A stretch of DNA of 64,000 nucleotides from Elephas maximus indicus (GCF_024166365.1 NC_064825.1:106840480-106904479); one strand, 5' to 3'. Counted from the first letter of the stretch, positions 47,735 through 60,632 are shown. Numbers and translations are program-made. Notes: generated by a model not told the origin, from the letters alone.

Positions 47735-49080
47735 AGGTGGTGCCAAGGTGTTGGATTAGTCAGACGCTTCCTAAGGCCCCTCTTAACAACAAAGACCTGA
47801 AAAAACAAGTGAGTCAATAATACATGACAATCTAGGAGACCTGAACATCAAAGACAAGTTTAAGGAGTTGTACTGAGTGGCAGAGAGAGGGAGAGACAGT
47901 TCAGAAGAAGCAAGGATTTTCCAGACCTGACCTGGCCAGTACCTTGCATTCTAGATCAGCTCGCTAGCTTGGGCTGAGGCAAGCAATTGTGTTTGGGATG
48001 CATTTTCCACATCAGGAGTAACAGATTGGCAGAGAGTCTGTTCAAACCTCTGGAACCATGGAGAAGCAGTTCTGAACTGGCAAAAGATAGGTACAAGCAT
48101 CTAACCTACTGTGTGGCTCAAAAATCCCTTCCCCTCCTTGGGAAGTACCTCTGTCCCATTTACCGACTCCCTCCCCTCTCTGCTCTGGGTCCTGGCCTGG
48201 TGTCAGTGCTCCCTGAGCTCCCTGGGCTAGAAGTATGACCTAAAGAGTGCCCCAAACCATTCTCCTAGATTTGGAGTAGGAAAAAATTAACAAGCAGGAA
48301 AAAAAATAATCTGCCAGCTCCCCTAAGCTGGGAATTCAGGGCACCACAGTCCCTTTGCCTAGGAACAGGCATAAGAGGTCCTCAGGCCTTGAATGCCTTT
48401 CACTACTTCCTGGACCTATGTGGGCCCATTTCAACACCATAGACACTCATTAGCCCAGTATAACAGAGTATATAGCTGAAGCCTATTTTCAACTGCAATA
48501 GCTAAGGAAGAGTGGCAGATTCATGACACTTGATACTACTCTGCCTTTTAAGCAGGGTCCTCATCTACCCACATCTGGTCTGAGGACAGGTGGCTCTACC
48601 AATATCACCCAGCCACCCGTGGAGGTGTCTGACAATAAGTGTTTCTTCTCAGTTCCTACAGCCAGCAGTTTGGTTGCCCAAAGTCCAACTGCAAAAGCCT
48701 CCTACCTACATACTCTAGGGAACAGAAACATACCTGTAGACAGCTGTCTACAGGACAGCTGTCAGTCCCCTGCCTTCCCCCTACAGCAGCCAGACACTTA
48801 GGCCTACTCCCATCATTCCTGCATGTCTAGGACTGTAGGTGAGAGCCTGCAAGGCACACTTGGTGAATGACTGACCTGGTCTCCTAAGCTGAATCGACAC
48901 AAGAAAAGTAAAAGGACTCCTGGGCTCACCTTCCTAGTAACAACTCTAACCACCTGATAACAGCACATGAGAGCTTTAAAGACATCAGTAATCAAAGCAG
49001 CTCACAAATCCAGCCTATTTGGACATATAAAAAAAAAAAAAAAAAAGACATGGTAAGTAAACATTAAATAAATAAATATA
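47735..49080 (+). promoter_or_regulatory. L1-c 5' UTR
   Basis: Starts near 'GGTGGTGCCAAGGTGTTGGA', GC-richer than the flanks, and ends with an A-run at 49,028-49,046. It aligns with the split 5' UTR fragment at 26,740-29,755. The internal promoter is inferred from the family only. Confidence 0.7.
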
Positions 49081-49087
49081 ATGACTT

Positions 49088-50108
49088 ATGGAGACAGCAG
49101 TCAATATCAAATCACATAAAGAGGCAGACCATGATGGCTTCAGCAAGCAACCAAAACAAAAAACAAAGAAACCTCCCAGAGGAAGATAACTTCTTGGAAT
49201 TACTGGCAGTAGAATTCAAAAGATTAGTGTACAGAGCTATTCGAGAGATCAGGAAGGAGACTATGCAAAATGCAGAAAAAGCCAAGGAACACACAGACAA
49301 AGCAACAGAGGAACTTAAGAATATTACACAAAAGCAAAATGACAAAATTAACAGGCTGCAAGAATCCACAGAGAGATATCAAACAGAAATCCAAAAGATT
49401 AGCTAAAGAATTTTAGAATTAGACAACTCAGTTGTAAGTCATAACAGCAAAATTGAGGCAATGGAAGGCAGAATTAGTGAGATTGAAGACAAAACATTTG
49501 ACATCAAATTATCTGAGGAAAAATCAAATAAAAGAATTAAAAAAAAATGAAGAAACCCTAAGAATTATGTAGGACCCTATCAAGAAAAATAACCTACGAT
49601 TGTTCGGGGCACCAGAACAGGGGGAATAACAGAAAATATAGATAGAATTGTTGATGATTTGTTGACAGAAAACTTTCCTGATATCACGAAACATGAGAAG
49701 ATATCTATCCAAGAAGCTCATAGAACCCCCACACAGGGTAGATCACAGAAGAAAGTCTCCAAGAAATATCATAATCAAACTCGTCAAAACCAAAGATAAG
49801 GAGAGCATTTTAAGAGCAGCTTGGGATAAACAAAAAGTCATCTATAAAGAAGAGTTAATAAGACCAAGCTCTGATTACTCAGTGGAAATCCTGCAGGCAA
49901 GAAGACAATGAGATGACGTATAAAGACTTGAAGGGAAAAAAAAAAAAAAAATTACAAGCCAAGAATTATATATCCAGCAAAACTGTCTCTCAAATTTGAT
50001 GGCAGAATTAGGGCAATTCAGAATAAACAGAGGTTTAGGGAATTTGTAAAAACCAAACCAAAATTACAAGAAATACCTAAAGGGAGTCCTCTGGTTAGAA
50101 AATCAATA
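49088..50108 (+). pseudogene. L1-c ORF1, broken
   Basis: 49,131-49,406 is open for 91 codons with a coiled-coil-like Lys/Glu-rich sequence ('EKAKEHTDKATEELKNI'). It stops where L1-a continues. Later pieces encode 'SPRNIIIKLVKTKDKES' (about 49,747) and the C-terminal region. An A-run at about 49,937 adds a further shift. The start region also differs by an indel from L1-a. Confidence 0.85.
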
Positions 50109-50563
50109 ACATCAGATAACAACCCAAGATTAGAACACAGGTGAGAACAACCAGATATCCCCTGAGATAGGGAACTCACAAAAATAAATACAAGCTGAAG
50201 TGCTGAAAATAGGGAATGCAGAGATGTCAATATGTAAAAGATGACAACATTAAAACAAAAAAGAGGGTAAATAATGTAGTTATAGAACTATCATATGGAG
50301 AGGAATTCAAAGTTAATATTAGAAATAAAAGATTGTTTAAAACATTAGAAAAATGGAGGTAAATATTAAAGTTACCACAAAGGAAATTAACAATCCTGCA
50401 TATCAAAATAAAAAACAAGAAAAACATCAAGACCAGCAAATATGAAATCAACAGCAGCGAAAAAGATGAAAAGAATATACACAAAGAAAAAATGACTCAA
50501 CAAAGAAAATTAAGTGTTTTAATAAAGAAACTGTCAATAAACAAGAACGAAAAGTGTACATGA

Positions 50564-52688
50564 AAATGGCAGCACTAAACTCACACCAATCTGTGATTAC
50601 AGTGAATATAGTGGGCTAAACGCACCAATAAAGAGACAGGGAGTTGCAGAAGGGATAAAAAATACATGGTCCACCTATATGCTGCCTACAAGAGACATAC
50701 CTTAGATACAAAGATACAAACTAAAACTCAAAGGATGGGAAAAAAAAAATTCAATCAAACAACAATCAAAAAAGAGCAGGAGTGGCAACATTAATTTCTG
50801 ACAAAACAGACTTGAAAGTAAAATCTACCACAAAGGATAAGGAAGGACACTATACAATGATTAAAGGGTCAATACACAAGGAGGACATAACCATAATAAA
50901 TATTTATGCATTGAATGACAGAATTCCAAAATATATAAAACAAACTCTAACAGCTTTGAAAAGAGAAATAGACAGCTCCACAATAATGGTAGGACAGTTG
51001 ACGCCATTTTTGGTGAAGGACGGAACATCCAGAAAAAGCTCAATAAAGACAAAGAAGATCTAAATGCCATAATGAACCAGCTTGATGTCATAGACATATA
51101 CAGAATACTGCACCCAACAGCAGCCAAGTACAATTTCTTTTCCAACCCACGTGGAACATTCTCCAGAAAAGACCATGTATTAGGCCACAAAGCAAGCCTT
51201 AACAGAATCCGAAACACCAAAATTTTGCAAAGCATCTTTTCTGACTATAAAGCCATAAACGTAGAAATCAATAACAGAAAAAGCAAGGAAAAAAAAAGGC
51301 ATAGAAACTGAACAACACCTTTCTCCAAAACTTCTGGGCTACAGAAGAAATTAAGGAATGAATAAAGAAATTCACAAAACCAAATGCAAATGAAAATGCA
51401 TCCTACCATGAGCTTTGGGACACAGAGAAAGCAGTGCTTAAAGGTCAGTTGATAGCAGTGAATGCATACAACCAAAAAGAAAAAAGGGACAAAATCAAAA
51501 TATTAACCCTACAACATGAACAAATAGAAAGAGATCAGCAAGAGAAGCCTACATGAATCAGAAGAATGGAAATAAAAAAAAAAAATTAGAGTAGAAATAA
51601 AAGAGAAACTAGAAAAACAATTGAAAGAGTTAACAAGACCAAAATCTGGTTCTTTGAAAAGATCAACAAAATCGATAAACCACTGGCCAACCTGACAGAA
51701 GAACAACAGAAGAGGAAGTGTGACCATTCGCCAATCTGACACAAAGAGTCCTTGTCATTTCCCAAGTAAGAATAAACGTGAAAGACAAACTTTATCTTCA
51801 GCAAGCTTTATTTTGGTTGAGTCAAGCAAAAAAAGTCAGCAGAGGAGTAAGCCTTTCGAAAACACTGACTCAAAAAAGGGAAGCAAGGCTAGGGCTTCTG
51901 TGGGTTCGGTGGAGACAATAGAGTAATGAATATTTAGTGGGCTTCTTTCAAGGGTTGGGTATTTCTCAGAATGGCGGTGCATGTTAATTAGGTTGCGTGT
52001 GAATCTAGAATCTAAGATGGAACCCGCTGATAGTCAAGATGGCATCATGTATTATGGGACATAATGCAAGTGCACTGATCTTTGGCACTACATCGCCATC
52101 TTTGGAGGGCAAGGAAGGTTAAACAGCTGTCACACTTTGTTCTTCTGTCCATGAGGGAGCCTGTAAAGGGGGAGGGTACTAGAAAAACACTAAGAAGGAG
52201 ATAGTAATTCACTGCTTGTTTCAAACTTATCTCATGTTCCCAGGGTGTAGTTCCTGTTTACCCAACTTCTAGATAGTAATCTTTTAACAGCTCTTTTGTT
52301 CTGCCAGCACAGTTAACCCTATCTGTCTCAGAAGCAAATAACCCAAATAAGAAATGAGATGAACACTATCACAACAGACCCAACTAAAATGAAAAGAATC
52401 ATAACGGAATACTACAAAAAATTTTACTCCAATAAAGTTGGAAATCTAGAGGAAGTAGGCAAATTTCAAAAAACACACTACCTACCTAAACTAACACAAG
52501 CAGAGGCAGAAAAACTAAATGAACCTATAACAAAAGAAGAGATGGAGAGGTAATTAAAAAACTCCTTACCAAAAAAAAAAAAAAAAGCCCTGCCCTTGAC
52601 AGGTTCACTGGAGAATTCTGCTAAACTTTCAGCGAAGAGTTAACATCACTACTACTAAATGCATTGCAGAGCATGCAGAAGTATGAAG
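50564..52688 (+). pseudogene. L1-c ORF2, truncated (endonuclease plus start of RT)
   Basis: Begins ATGGCAGCACTAAACTCACA. The endonuclease region at 50,782-51,311 includes 'LISDKTDLKVKSTTKDKEGH', but the VGDFN block is altered to VGQLT. After the LTR (51,719-52,330) it resumes 'MNTITTDPTKMKRIITEYY' at 52,359 and ends at about 52,688, before the catalytic RT motifs. Confidence 0.87.
51719..52330 (-). mobile_element. Solo LTR in L1-c ORF2, same site as in L1-b
   Basis: 612 bp, TG...CA ends, direct repeats GAAG at 51,715-51,718 and 52,331-52,334. It matches 9,090-9,880 apart from the extra SINE there. The AATAAA-like signal on the minus strand lies near 51,810. Confidence 0.87.
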
Positions 52689-53608
52689 TTAGGTTTGTTG
52701 CCTTATTTTTGTTCTGCTGAATTTTCTAAAATTTGGTTAATATGAGTGTACAGTATATTTTGATCAGGACCTACAGTTTGAATTCATCATTTTGATTCTT
52801 CTACTTGAAAGAAGCAAAAGGAGATAATCTCAAATTTGGATTATGCTGTATTTGTAGTGTGTGAGCTACGATATGTACCATTTTATATATTTGTTATAAT
52901 TTCTGGACATGATTGCTCCACATTCCCTCCAAATTTTCCATGCATATTTTCTTATCTTTGTGCTTTTAAAACTCAAAATGTTTGTAATGAGAAAAAATAA
53001 AGTAAATTTTAGATACACTAAGGTTGCCCATTTAAAAAAAAAAATTCAACCTGGGTTTTAGGTCAGGACCATAAAAGGAAGGGTTATGGTGTTTCCACGT
53101 ATATAGAGACTGGAAAACACATAAGAAAAAAAAAATCATTGATTAAGAGAATATCAAAATGGAAATTTAAATTTAGAATACGCCCGATCCCCAGTCAAGT
53201 CCAAACGCCTTGACGGGGGAAATTCTATTAAATATTTAAGGAAAAAGAACTAGCCAGGTCTCTATGAACTCTTCCAGAAAACTGAAGAAGAGTGTATATT
53301 TCCATTTTCTAAATGAGGATAGCTTTAGTCTGATATCAAAGGTAGGCAAAAGTATTAAAAAGAAGAAAACAGCAGAGGGTATATGTGAAAAACTTTTAAA
53401 AAATTTAAAGTAATTGTGTCCGGAAACATGTAAAGAGAGTAATGCACCAAATTAGGTGTGCCCCAAGAATGCAGAGTTGGTTTTTAAAGACCAAGTAATG
53501 ACATTCACCATTAAAACTAATTAGAAATAAAAACAAAGCCACATAAAAAGATGTAGAAAAACATTTTCAATGTAACAATATTGTGATAAAATTTTAACTA
53601 ATACTGAA

Positions 53609-55105
53609 GGTGATCCAACAGATTGTGGAAATTATCTAACAAAATCATTAATATCACACACAAATGAAATTTTGCTAAAGATCATTCAAAAGTGGTTGTA
53701 GCAGTGCATCAACAAGGATTTTCAACCTGGCTTCAGAAGAGAACATGGAACATGGAAAGAGTGATATCATTGCTCATGTCAGATGGATCATGGGTAAAAG
53801 CTGAGAATAGCAGAAAGATGTTTACCTGTGTTTTAATGACTATGCAAAGGCATTCGACTACGTGAATCATAACAAATTATGAGTAACACTGAGACAAATA
53901 AGAACTCCAGAACATTTAATCATGCTAATGAGAAACATGTTCTTACGCCAAGAGGCAGTAGTTCGAACAGAAAAAGAGTACAGAAAAACAGTGCATCGTT
54001 TAAAGTGAAGAAAGGTGTGCATCAGGGTTGAATCCTTTCACCACACTTTTTCAATCTATATGGTGAGCAAATAATCCATGAAGCTGGATTACATGAAGAA
54101 GAACAGGGCATTAGGATTGGAGGAAGACACATTAACAACCTGCATTATGCAGGTGGCACAATCTTTCTTGCTGAAAGCTAAGAGGACTTGAAACACCATT
54201 GATGGAGATCAAAGACCACAGACTTCAGTATGAATTACACTTCAACATGAACAACACAAAAATCCTCGTAACTGGCCCAATAAGCAACATCATGATAAAC
54301 AGAGAAAAGATTGAAGTTGTCAAGGATTTCATTTTACTTGGATCCACAATCAACATCCGTGGAAGCAACAGTTAAGAAATCAATGGACAATTTTCATTGA
54401 GCAATTTGGATGCAAAAGATCTCTTTAAAGTGTTGAAGAGCAAAGATGTCACTTTAAGGACTAAGGTGTGCCTGACCCAACACATGGTGTTTTCAATTGC
54501 TTCATATGCATGTGAAAGCTGGAGGATGAATAAAGAAGACCAAAGAAGAATTGACACCTCTGAATTGGTGTTTTGGGGGAGAATATTGAATATACATTGG
54601 TCTGACACAAGAATGAACAAATCTGACTTGAAGAAGTACAACCAGAATGCTCCTTGCAAGCAAAGATGGCAAGACTTCTTCTAATGCACTTTGGACATAT
54701 TATCAGGAAGGATCAGTCCCTGGAGAAGGGCATCATGCTTGGTAGAGGGTCTACAATAAAAACAGAAAACCCTCAATGAGATGGATTGGCACAGTGGCTG
54801 CAACAATGGGCTCAAGCATAACAACAATTGTGAGGATGGCACAAGACCAGCCAGTGTTTTTTTCTGTTGTACATAGAGTAAGAACCAACTCAAAGGCACC
54901 TAACAACAGCAACAACAAAGTAGTGGGTCAGTGAAGAAAAGGAAGTCCATCAATGAGATGGACTGACACAGTGGCTTGAAGGATGCACTCAGGCAAAACA
55001 ATGGTTGTGAGAATAGTGCAGGACTAAGCAGTGTTTCATTCTGTTGTACATTGGGTCACCAGGAATTGGAACTGACTCAAATGACGACTAACCACAACTG
55101 ACGAC
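53609..55105 (+). mobile_element. RTE LINE (plus) with a second tail copy
   Basis: Starts 'GGTGATCCAACAGATTGTGG' in the RT region and reaches a CAAAGGCACCTAACAACAGC tail at about 54,920. A further RTE 3' segment follows directly (54,921-55,105, 'TCAATGAGATGGACTGACAC' and a second tail). The coding parts are degraded: the catalytic block reads YAGG near 54,146, and 54,397-54,684 is open. Unit B lacks this insertion, being uninterrupted near 33,295. Confidence 0.88.
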
Positions 55106-55540
55106 AATATAAACAAGGAACTTTTTCAAACTGATAAAGGGCATCCGTGATCCACCTACAGCTGCCATCACACATGGTATAAAAGATTGAATAAATTCTC
55201 AGGAAGACCATGAACACAATATGTAAATTTACCCTTGCCAAGTCTATCAGACATTTTAGTGGATGTTCTAGAAAATACAAGGCAATAAAAATAAATAAAT
55301 AGAAAGCATTCAGATTGGAAAGGAAGAGGTAAAACTCTTTTTACTGATAGATGAAATTTTTTATGTATAAAATCTAATAGAGCCTACAATAGAATTATAG
55401 TATTAAAAAGTTAACTTAGCATTTCCTTGTGAATTTGCTTTTAGGTTAGTGGTCAATTAAAAAAAAATTCTGTCTGAATTTTAAGTGGGTTTTTGTTTAT
55501 CATACACATACTTTTTGGGATTTCTTAGATATAACACTAG

Positions 55541-55997
55541 TAATGGATTGAATTATGTCCCCTCAAAATATGTTTCAACTTGGCTAGGCCAGGATTCCCA
55601 GTATAGTGTCCTTCTCCAACATTTTGTGATCTTATGTGATTATTCTATGTGTCGTAAATCCTAACCTATATGATGTTAATGAGGCAGGATTAGAGGCAGC
55701 TATGTTTTTTTCTGTTAATAAGGAAGGATTCAAACAGGATTAGGATGTATTATGAGTAAATCTCTTTGGAGATACAAAAGAGTGAAATGAGCACAAAGGT
55801 GTAGGACCTCATGCCACCCAGAAAATGTCACCACTAATTGAGAAAATCCTTTGGACCAGGGATCCAGTAGCTGAGAACTTCCTAGATCAGGGGAAGGTTG
55901 ATGACAAGGACTTTTCCCCAGAACCTATAGAGAAAGAAAACTTTCCCCTGGAGCTGGTGTCCTGAACTTGAATTTCTAGATTCCTAAACTGTGAGAT
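55541..55997 (+). mobile_element. MaLR-like LTR, 3'-truncated
   Basis: Begins TAATGGATTGAATTATGTCC, relative of the minus copy at 25,608-26,120, and stops at about 'CTAAACTGTGAGATGAC' before the expected end. It marks the left side of the deletion in unit C relative to B. Confidence 0.75.
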
Positions 55998-56019
55998 GAC
56001 TTGGAATCCACTCCATACC

Positions 56020-56170
56020 AAAGGGTAAACGGTGAGAGACTCATAGTGACTCAAAAGACAGAGTGGAAATGCCCCAAATGTTGCCCAGGGTGTAATCTTC
56101 ATGGATGCAGAGGACCAAGTCTTTTCTCCCCATAATGGCTTGTGGGTTTAAACTTACAAATTTTCATTTA
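56020..56170 (-). mobile_element. AfroSINE-related SINE variant (minus, unit C), truncated
   Basis: 'GACTCATAGTGACTCAAAAG' to 'GGGTTTAAACTTACAAATTT'. Counterpart of 17,132-17,305. Confidence 0.72.
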
Positions 56171-56359
56171 GTAGTGAATGCTGAAAAAATTATGTATATA
56201 TATATATATACATATATATATCACAAATAAGCAAAAAGAAAAGCATGAATGGGTACATTATGAATGTCTAAAATGGCAAAGTGCACCAAAAAGATTTATA
56301 GCATGACAAATGTATATTCATAATAAAACATTACACATAAAATATCACACTTTACAATG

Positions 56360-56869
56360 TGTGATAGTTAAGGTTCTGTGCCAACTTGGCTAGGCCATGA
56401 TTCTCAGTGGTATGGCAGTTCTATGATGATGTGATCATCTCCATGATGGCATCTGCTGTGAGTAGGAATCAGTTGACACCTGTGGCCTGCATGGAATATA
56501 AGCAGACATTCTACCAAGGTTCATTGGCTTTTTCTCACTCAGGATCCTGCAATAGGCTCCTGTTTTTCTGACCTCTGGTTCTTAGGAATTGAACCAGCAG
56601 CTTGCCTGCAGTTTTGGTTTTGGATCTTGGGATTTTTTGATCTTCCCAGCCTGTGAGCAAGAGCCCTGCTCACTGACCTGCAGATGTTCTGTTAGCCAGC
56701 CCATGCAGCTACATAAATCAGGTGAAGCCTCTATTCTGACCCACAGACTTAGGGCATTCCAGCTTCTGCTTCTACAGCCACGTGAGCCATTCCCTTGATA
56801 TAAATCTCTCTCTATGTATATTTATATGCTCTACTGGTTTTGCTTCTCTGAAGAACTCAGCCTAAGACA
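56360..56869 (+). mobile_element. Solo LTR shared with unit A
   Basis: 'TGTGATAGTTAAGGTTCTGT' to 'CTCAGCCTAAGACA'. Orthologous to 17,475-17,980; absent from unit B. Confidence 0.8.
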
Positions 56870-57979
56870 CAAGAGTAATATTGCTATGGTTGAGCATATG
56901 TGAAGCACAGCCAAATATGTATGAAGGTGAGAAAGATGTTTTGGGATGAAGATTGGACAGAATGGAAAACCATAAAATATTGAAATATAATAAAAGAAAA
57001 TTAAAGAAACAAGCAAAAATCCTAAGCAGACTATGATGGCAGTTGACCACGGAATGAGAAGCAAATGCAACATTTCTGTTCCTGAGGTCAAAAACAAAGC
57101 TAACAAACAAACAAACGCTGAACAATAACCATAACAGCAACAATAACAGCAGCAAACAAGGAAGTGATACCTAACATGTGGGCAATGCATTAATTTTATT
57201 CCATTTAAGTCTTTTAAATAATATAATAAGAAAGTGTTTAAGCACGTCTTCATTTTGTCATCTATTTGAAGAGACCGCTGTAGAAATGAGGAATACTGAC
57301 AGATCGGATTTATAAGTATGATGGTTTAATCCAGGTACCTGGGTGATAAAAATGGAAGGTCAACAAAGAGTAAAAGGTAAGAATGTATGAAATAGATAAA
57401 TACAGATATGTATACACACTGTATGATTGAAAACTTGCTCACTGATGAATACAAATTGTCCTGGACAATTAACAGTCAACCCCTAGATACTTTGTTAAGC
57501 TTTTAAGTGGTTCAGGACAAATCAACAAATTACTTGGCATCTCCTCAGGGAGAATCTCCATGGGTGAAAAAAAAATTCCATAAATTTGTTTCTCTATGTC
57601 ATGTTAAGAAACACATGGGAGAGGCAAGACAGAGACTTCATTGCAGGTAAAAAGATAGACTATTTCTATATTTTGGCAATACCCAGAATGTTTCAGTGAC
57701 ACTTGCAGGGTCCCAGCTTTATTCAATGGCAAAGTCATTGCAGAACAGTAGGATTTCTGAGTTAGTCCTGTGTGCACTCTACTTTTGAATAGTGACGGAG
57801 GCTAGGATCTCTCTCCCCTTTTCTGTCATTTTTTTTTCAAATATTCACACTTTGTTTCAGAGGCTAAATGCTCATAAGCATCTATGAGATATTATCGTTA
57901 TATGGCTAAATAATATTTCACTTTGTATAAATAATTATATGAACAAAAAAGAAACAAAGAATCAAAGACAGAAAAAAAA

Positions 57980-58172
57980 AGAAGTCCTGGAGTCAGTTTT
58001 GCCGCATAGCTACCCTGTTTGTGTCTGAGAACAGTGCTCCATAGGTTTTGCAATGGTTGAGACTTTCAGAAGTAGATCCTTCTTTCTTCCAAGGCACCTC
58101 GGAGTGGACTCGATCCCCCAAACTTTCAGTTTGTAGCTGAGTTCTTAATTATCTGCACCATCCAAGTGGCCT
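57980..58172 (-). mobile_element. AfroSINE-related SINE variant (minus), old (unit C)
   Basis: Counterpart of 19,045-19,245, with 'CCTGGAGTCAGTTTTGCCGC' and 'ATCTGCACCATCCAAG'. Confidence 0.7.
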
Positions 58173-58381
58173 AATTATGTAACTAATAGAGCACAAAGGT
58201 GAAAGTAAAGGAAGCATATAGAGCCTTAAAAACTACTCTGGCAGAATTCTGAAGCTGCAGGTATTCAGTCTCCAATGTTGATGTCCTTCAAAATCCTTAG
58301 TTATATAATGGCTCTAGGCTCTTCTTATGTCTCTCTCAAGTGTAATTTAATATTTAATATATATTTAAATAACTATGTGAA

Positions 58382-58542
58382 AACCAAACCTGTTGCCATT
58401 GAGTCGATTCTGACTCCTAGTGACCCTACAGGACAAAGTAGAACTGCCCCATAGAGTTTCCAAGGAGCGCCTGGAGAATTTGAATTCCTGACCTTCAGGT
58501 TAGCAGCCGTAGCACCTTAACCACGAAGCCAGCAGATTTTCC
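58382..58542 (-). mobile_element. AfroSINE (minus), unit C-specific, at a deletion
   Basis: 'CTGTTGCCATTGAGTCGATT' to 'GAAGCCAGCAGATTTTCC'. It replaces about 200 bp that are present in units A (19,448-19,645) and B. Confidence 0.9.
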
Positions 58543-58784
58543 ATAATAATTTGGTGCTGTCCACGGAACTCCCGACATGTTGAGAGGAAGTCCCCTTACC
58601 GTCCTTTACCTTCTAGGAAAAGCAGTACTTACCAATACAAGAACTTTTTTTCTTCACCATTCATCATTGCAGCTAAACAAGATTTATATTGCTTTTATTG
58701 TATTCATTGAAGATAGCTGACTTCCTAATTGTAGTACCTACTGATACTCAATTCAGTACTTCTTTAAAAAAACAAAACATTTTA

Positions 58785-59435
58785 TTGTGCTTTAGGTGAA
58801 AGTTTACATAGCAAATTAATTTTCCAGTCAAAGATTCTTACAAAAAATGTGTCAGCACTCTTCTCATTTCCTTCCCGGCTTCATTGTTTCCATTAGTCAG
58901 GTTTCCCTGTCCTCCCTGCCTTCTTTCCCCGTTGGTCTCAAAAAGTTAATTGTTCTAATGGGCACATTCTTCATAGATGTTATTACTTAATTTAATTGCC
59001 CCATCTGTTATTGGGCTGAAAGGTGGCCACCAGGAGTGTCCGTAGTTTCACATTAGAAGATTGTCTTAAGACAATAGTCTCATGGGTTTCTGCAGCCTCT
59101 TTCAAACCAGCAAATATCATCTTTTTTTTTTTTTTTTTTAATTTTTTGGTACATTTTTTTCTCATTCTGCCCTGGAATTTCTATTGTGATCCTGGTCAGA
59201 GTGGTCTGCAGTCGTAGCCAGGCACCATCTAGTTCTTCTGGTCTCAGGTTAGAGGAGGCTGTGGTTCATGTGGGCCATATGTCCTTTGGACTAATTGCTT
59301 CCTTAAGTCTTTGGTTTCCTTCATTTTCCTTTGCTCGAGGCAGAAAGAGGCCAATAGCTTTTTTTTTTTTTCTGACATAAGCAATGTGTGTATATAAGGT
59401 CACAACCTTACAAGCAATGTTTTATATGAGAGAGT
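58785..59435 (-). mobile_element. L1 3' UTR fragment (minus, unit C)
   Basis: 'GTGCTTTAGGTGAAAGTTTA' and 'GGACTAATTGCTTCCTTAAG'. Counterpart of 19,880-20,470. Confidence 0.72.
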
Positions 59436-59924
59436 GTATTTCCCCAGTAGCCATTTTAATATTTAATACAATACAATTATATTTTTATACTTGCTTGATT
59501 ATTCCGGAATCAGAGGGTGCTGGTACAGCTATTTTCATGTAAGTCGTATCATTTCAAACCATTCATTCTTTTACCTTGAACTGCCATCCTTATCCTTCTC
59601 TGGCTTTTTTTTTTTTTAATTTGTGGTATATTAGGGATACGTATATAGGTTTTAACTTATGTTTATATGCATTACATACTATATAATCATTTAAACTAGA
59701 GGATCTCTTTATTCAAATGTAATTTTTTAAATGAAATCTCATTATATAAGAACAATGACACGGACCTCTCTTTCTCCCATTTGTTCAAATCTCCTCTCAC
59801 TATCTTAGATTCTTTCATGAGAAAATATTTCTGATTTGTTACGAACAACTTAGTATATTAGTTATAATGAAAATACTCCTAGGTTAGGTCGTATTTTAAG
59901 TAAATGTATATTAAAACACACTGC

Positions 59925-60065
59925 TGTTAAGGTGATCCTTACTCAGTAGTGACCCCGTAGGGTTTCCAAGGCTGTAAATAACTATGAAAGCAGACTGCCA
60001 CTTCTTTCTCCCATGGAGCCATGGGTGGTTTTGAACTGCTGATCTTTAGTTTAGCAGTCCATCAA
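59925..60065 (-). mobile_element. Old AfroSINE-type fragment (minus, unit C)
   Basis: 'GAAAGCAGACTGCCACTTCT'. Counterpart of 20,865-21,000. Confidence 0.65.
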
Positions 60066-60470
60066 CTTATATTAAAATGTATTAAGTAGAGGATGTATTA
60101 TCCAGAAGACCGGCACACTGACGGTCCAATTTTAATTATGAAGTTGAGGATTGGAGAGAGAAGAGCTGGGGTCAGTTACATGGGTAACACACTTCTCAAC
60201 CTACTCATCGTTATAACCCTGACATAGAAACTAAGTCACACTATAACAATTTATAGATACATATGTAAAGAAAAGTCCTTTCTTGTAAATTATTGTCATC
60301 ATTTTAAAAATGACAATAACACTATATACTTGATAATTAAGATTTATGTCCCAATACCTTAAATGCATTGAAACATTTAATCACTATTTATTTTCCAACA
60401 ACCCTGAAGGGAAGTGGCCATTTTGCATTTGTAAATAAAGAAATTAAGGTATTTTTTCTATAACCCACAA

Positions 60471-60632
60471 AACCAGAACCAAACCCATTGCTGTCAAGTT
60501 GATTTCAAATCATAGCACACTATAGGACAGAGTAAAACTGCCCCATAGAGTTTCCCAGGAGTACCTGGTGGATTTGAACTGCCAACATTTTGATTAGTAG
60601 TCCTGGAACTTAACCACTATGCCACCAGGGTT
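60471..60632 (-). mobile_element. AfroSINE (minus), shared with unit A
   Basis: Direct repeats TTCTATAACCCACAA flank it at about 60,456-60,470 and 60,632-60,646. Same insertion as 21,528-21,710; unit B has the empty site. Confidence 0.93.

Larger units (their letters stand above)
47735..52688 (+). mobile_element. L1 LINE (L1-c), 3'-truncated, with LTR in ORF2
   Basis: 5' UTR 47,735-49,080, degraded ORF1, spacer, ORF2 with a solo LTR, then abrupt loss at about 52,688 in the RT region where unit C begins. L1s usually truncate at the 5' end, so the missing 3' end points to a duplication or deletion breakpoint. It is the paralogue of L1-b, since both carry the same LTR at the same base. Confidence 0.88.
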
